The notes beneath the pieces are model-generated. The model did not search any database, was not told the DNA's origin, and saw only the letters and a list, made by a program, of their open reading frames with translations. A DNA stretch of 6,708 nt. Source: Flammeovirgaceae bacterium UBA976 (GTDB lineage: Bacteria > Bacteroidota > Bacteroidia > Cytophagales > Cyclobacteriaceae). The stretch is from the NCBI GenBank assembly GCA_002292365.1, contig DBBU01000029.1, positions 1-6,708 of the forward strand, read 5' to 3'. Shown here one piece after another: positions 6,652 to 6,708 of this stretch. The position numbers were made by a program, and so were the translations under genes. How positions within the stretch are numbered: position 1 is the stretch's first letter; every line of letters starts with the position of its first letter.

Positions 6652-6708
6652 TCGAGCTTCCAGTTAATATGAACTAATTAATAGATTGCCATAGCAATTC
6701 AATAGTTT
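6652..6708 (-). other. Short upstream segment, possibly holding the tail of the preceding gene
   Basis: These 57 bases precede the first complete gene. Two minus-strand frames are open from the window edge. One reads TIELLWQSIN and stops at TAG 6676-6674; the other reads KLLNCYGNLLISSY and stops at TAA 6666-6664. Either could be the C-terminus of an upstream operon gene, and both are too short to identify. I see no promoter here, which fits continuation of a longer operon. Confidence 0.3.
6657..6661 (-). promoter_or_regulatory. Ribosome-binding site of the GT-C-like gene
   Basis: GGAAG on the minus strand stands five bases before ATG 6651. It is a moderate match at short spacing, and it is the only purine-rich box between the in-frame upstream TAA and the start codon. 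Confidence 0.4.

Overview
The window is part of a surface-polysaccharide (O-antigen, capsule or exopolysaccharide) biosynthesis locus. It looks bacterial and is AT-rich. Plausible hosts are low-GC Gram-negative bacteria, such as marine gammaproteobacteria, but no marker gene fixes the taxon. Every supportable gene lies on the minus strand, so transcription runs from high to low coordinates and the cluster continues past both ends of the window.

In transcription order the genes are as follows. (1) 6651-5140: a 503-residue multi-spanning membrane protein with the layout of a GT-C (STT3/PMT-like) membrane glycosyltransferase, carrying a run of nine G in its coding strand. (2) 5133-3637: a Wzx-type lipid-linked oligosaccharide flippase, six bases downstream and apparently translationally coupled. 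(3) 3541-2543: a transglutaminase-fold protein with a readable Cys/His/Asp triad, an unusual partner in a glycan locus. (4) 2431-1559: an NAD(P)-dependent extended SDR sugar epimerase/dehydratase with a TTG start. (5) 1506-340: a GT-B glycosyltransferase. (6) 180-1: the first 60 codons of a second GT-B glycosyltransferase cut by the window edge.

Together they suggest a Wzx-dependent pathway. The epimerase would make or modify a nucleotide sugar, the GT-B enzymes would extend an undecaprenyl-linked unit on the cytoplasmic face, and Wzx would flip it. The GT-C-like protein would then act from the periplasmic side as a transferase or possibly as the polymerase. The role of the transglutaminase-like protein is unknown.

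The strongest unusual signal is the G9 tract at 6313-6321. It sits in frame about a fifth of the way into the GT-C-like gene. Loss or gain of one G would truncate the protein at 166 or 129 residues, so this is a candidate phase-variable switch for the surface glycan. The second is the transglutaminase-like protein with its N-terminal cysteine cluster. Gaps between genes are all short (6 to 159 bases). I saw no RNA gene, CRISPR array, insertion sequence, JUMPstart/ops element or convincing terminator.
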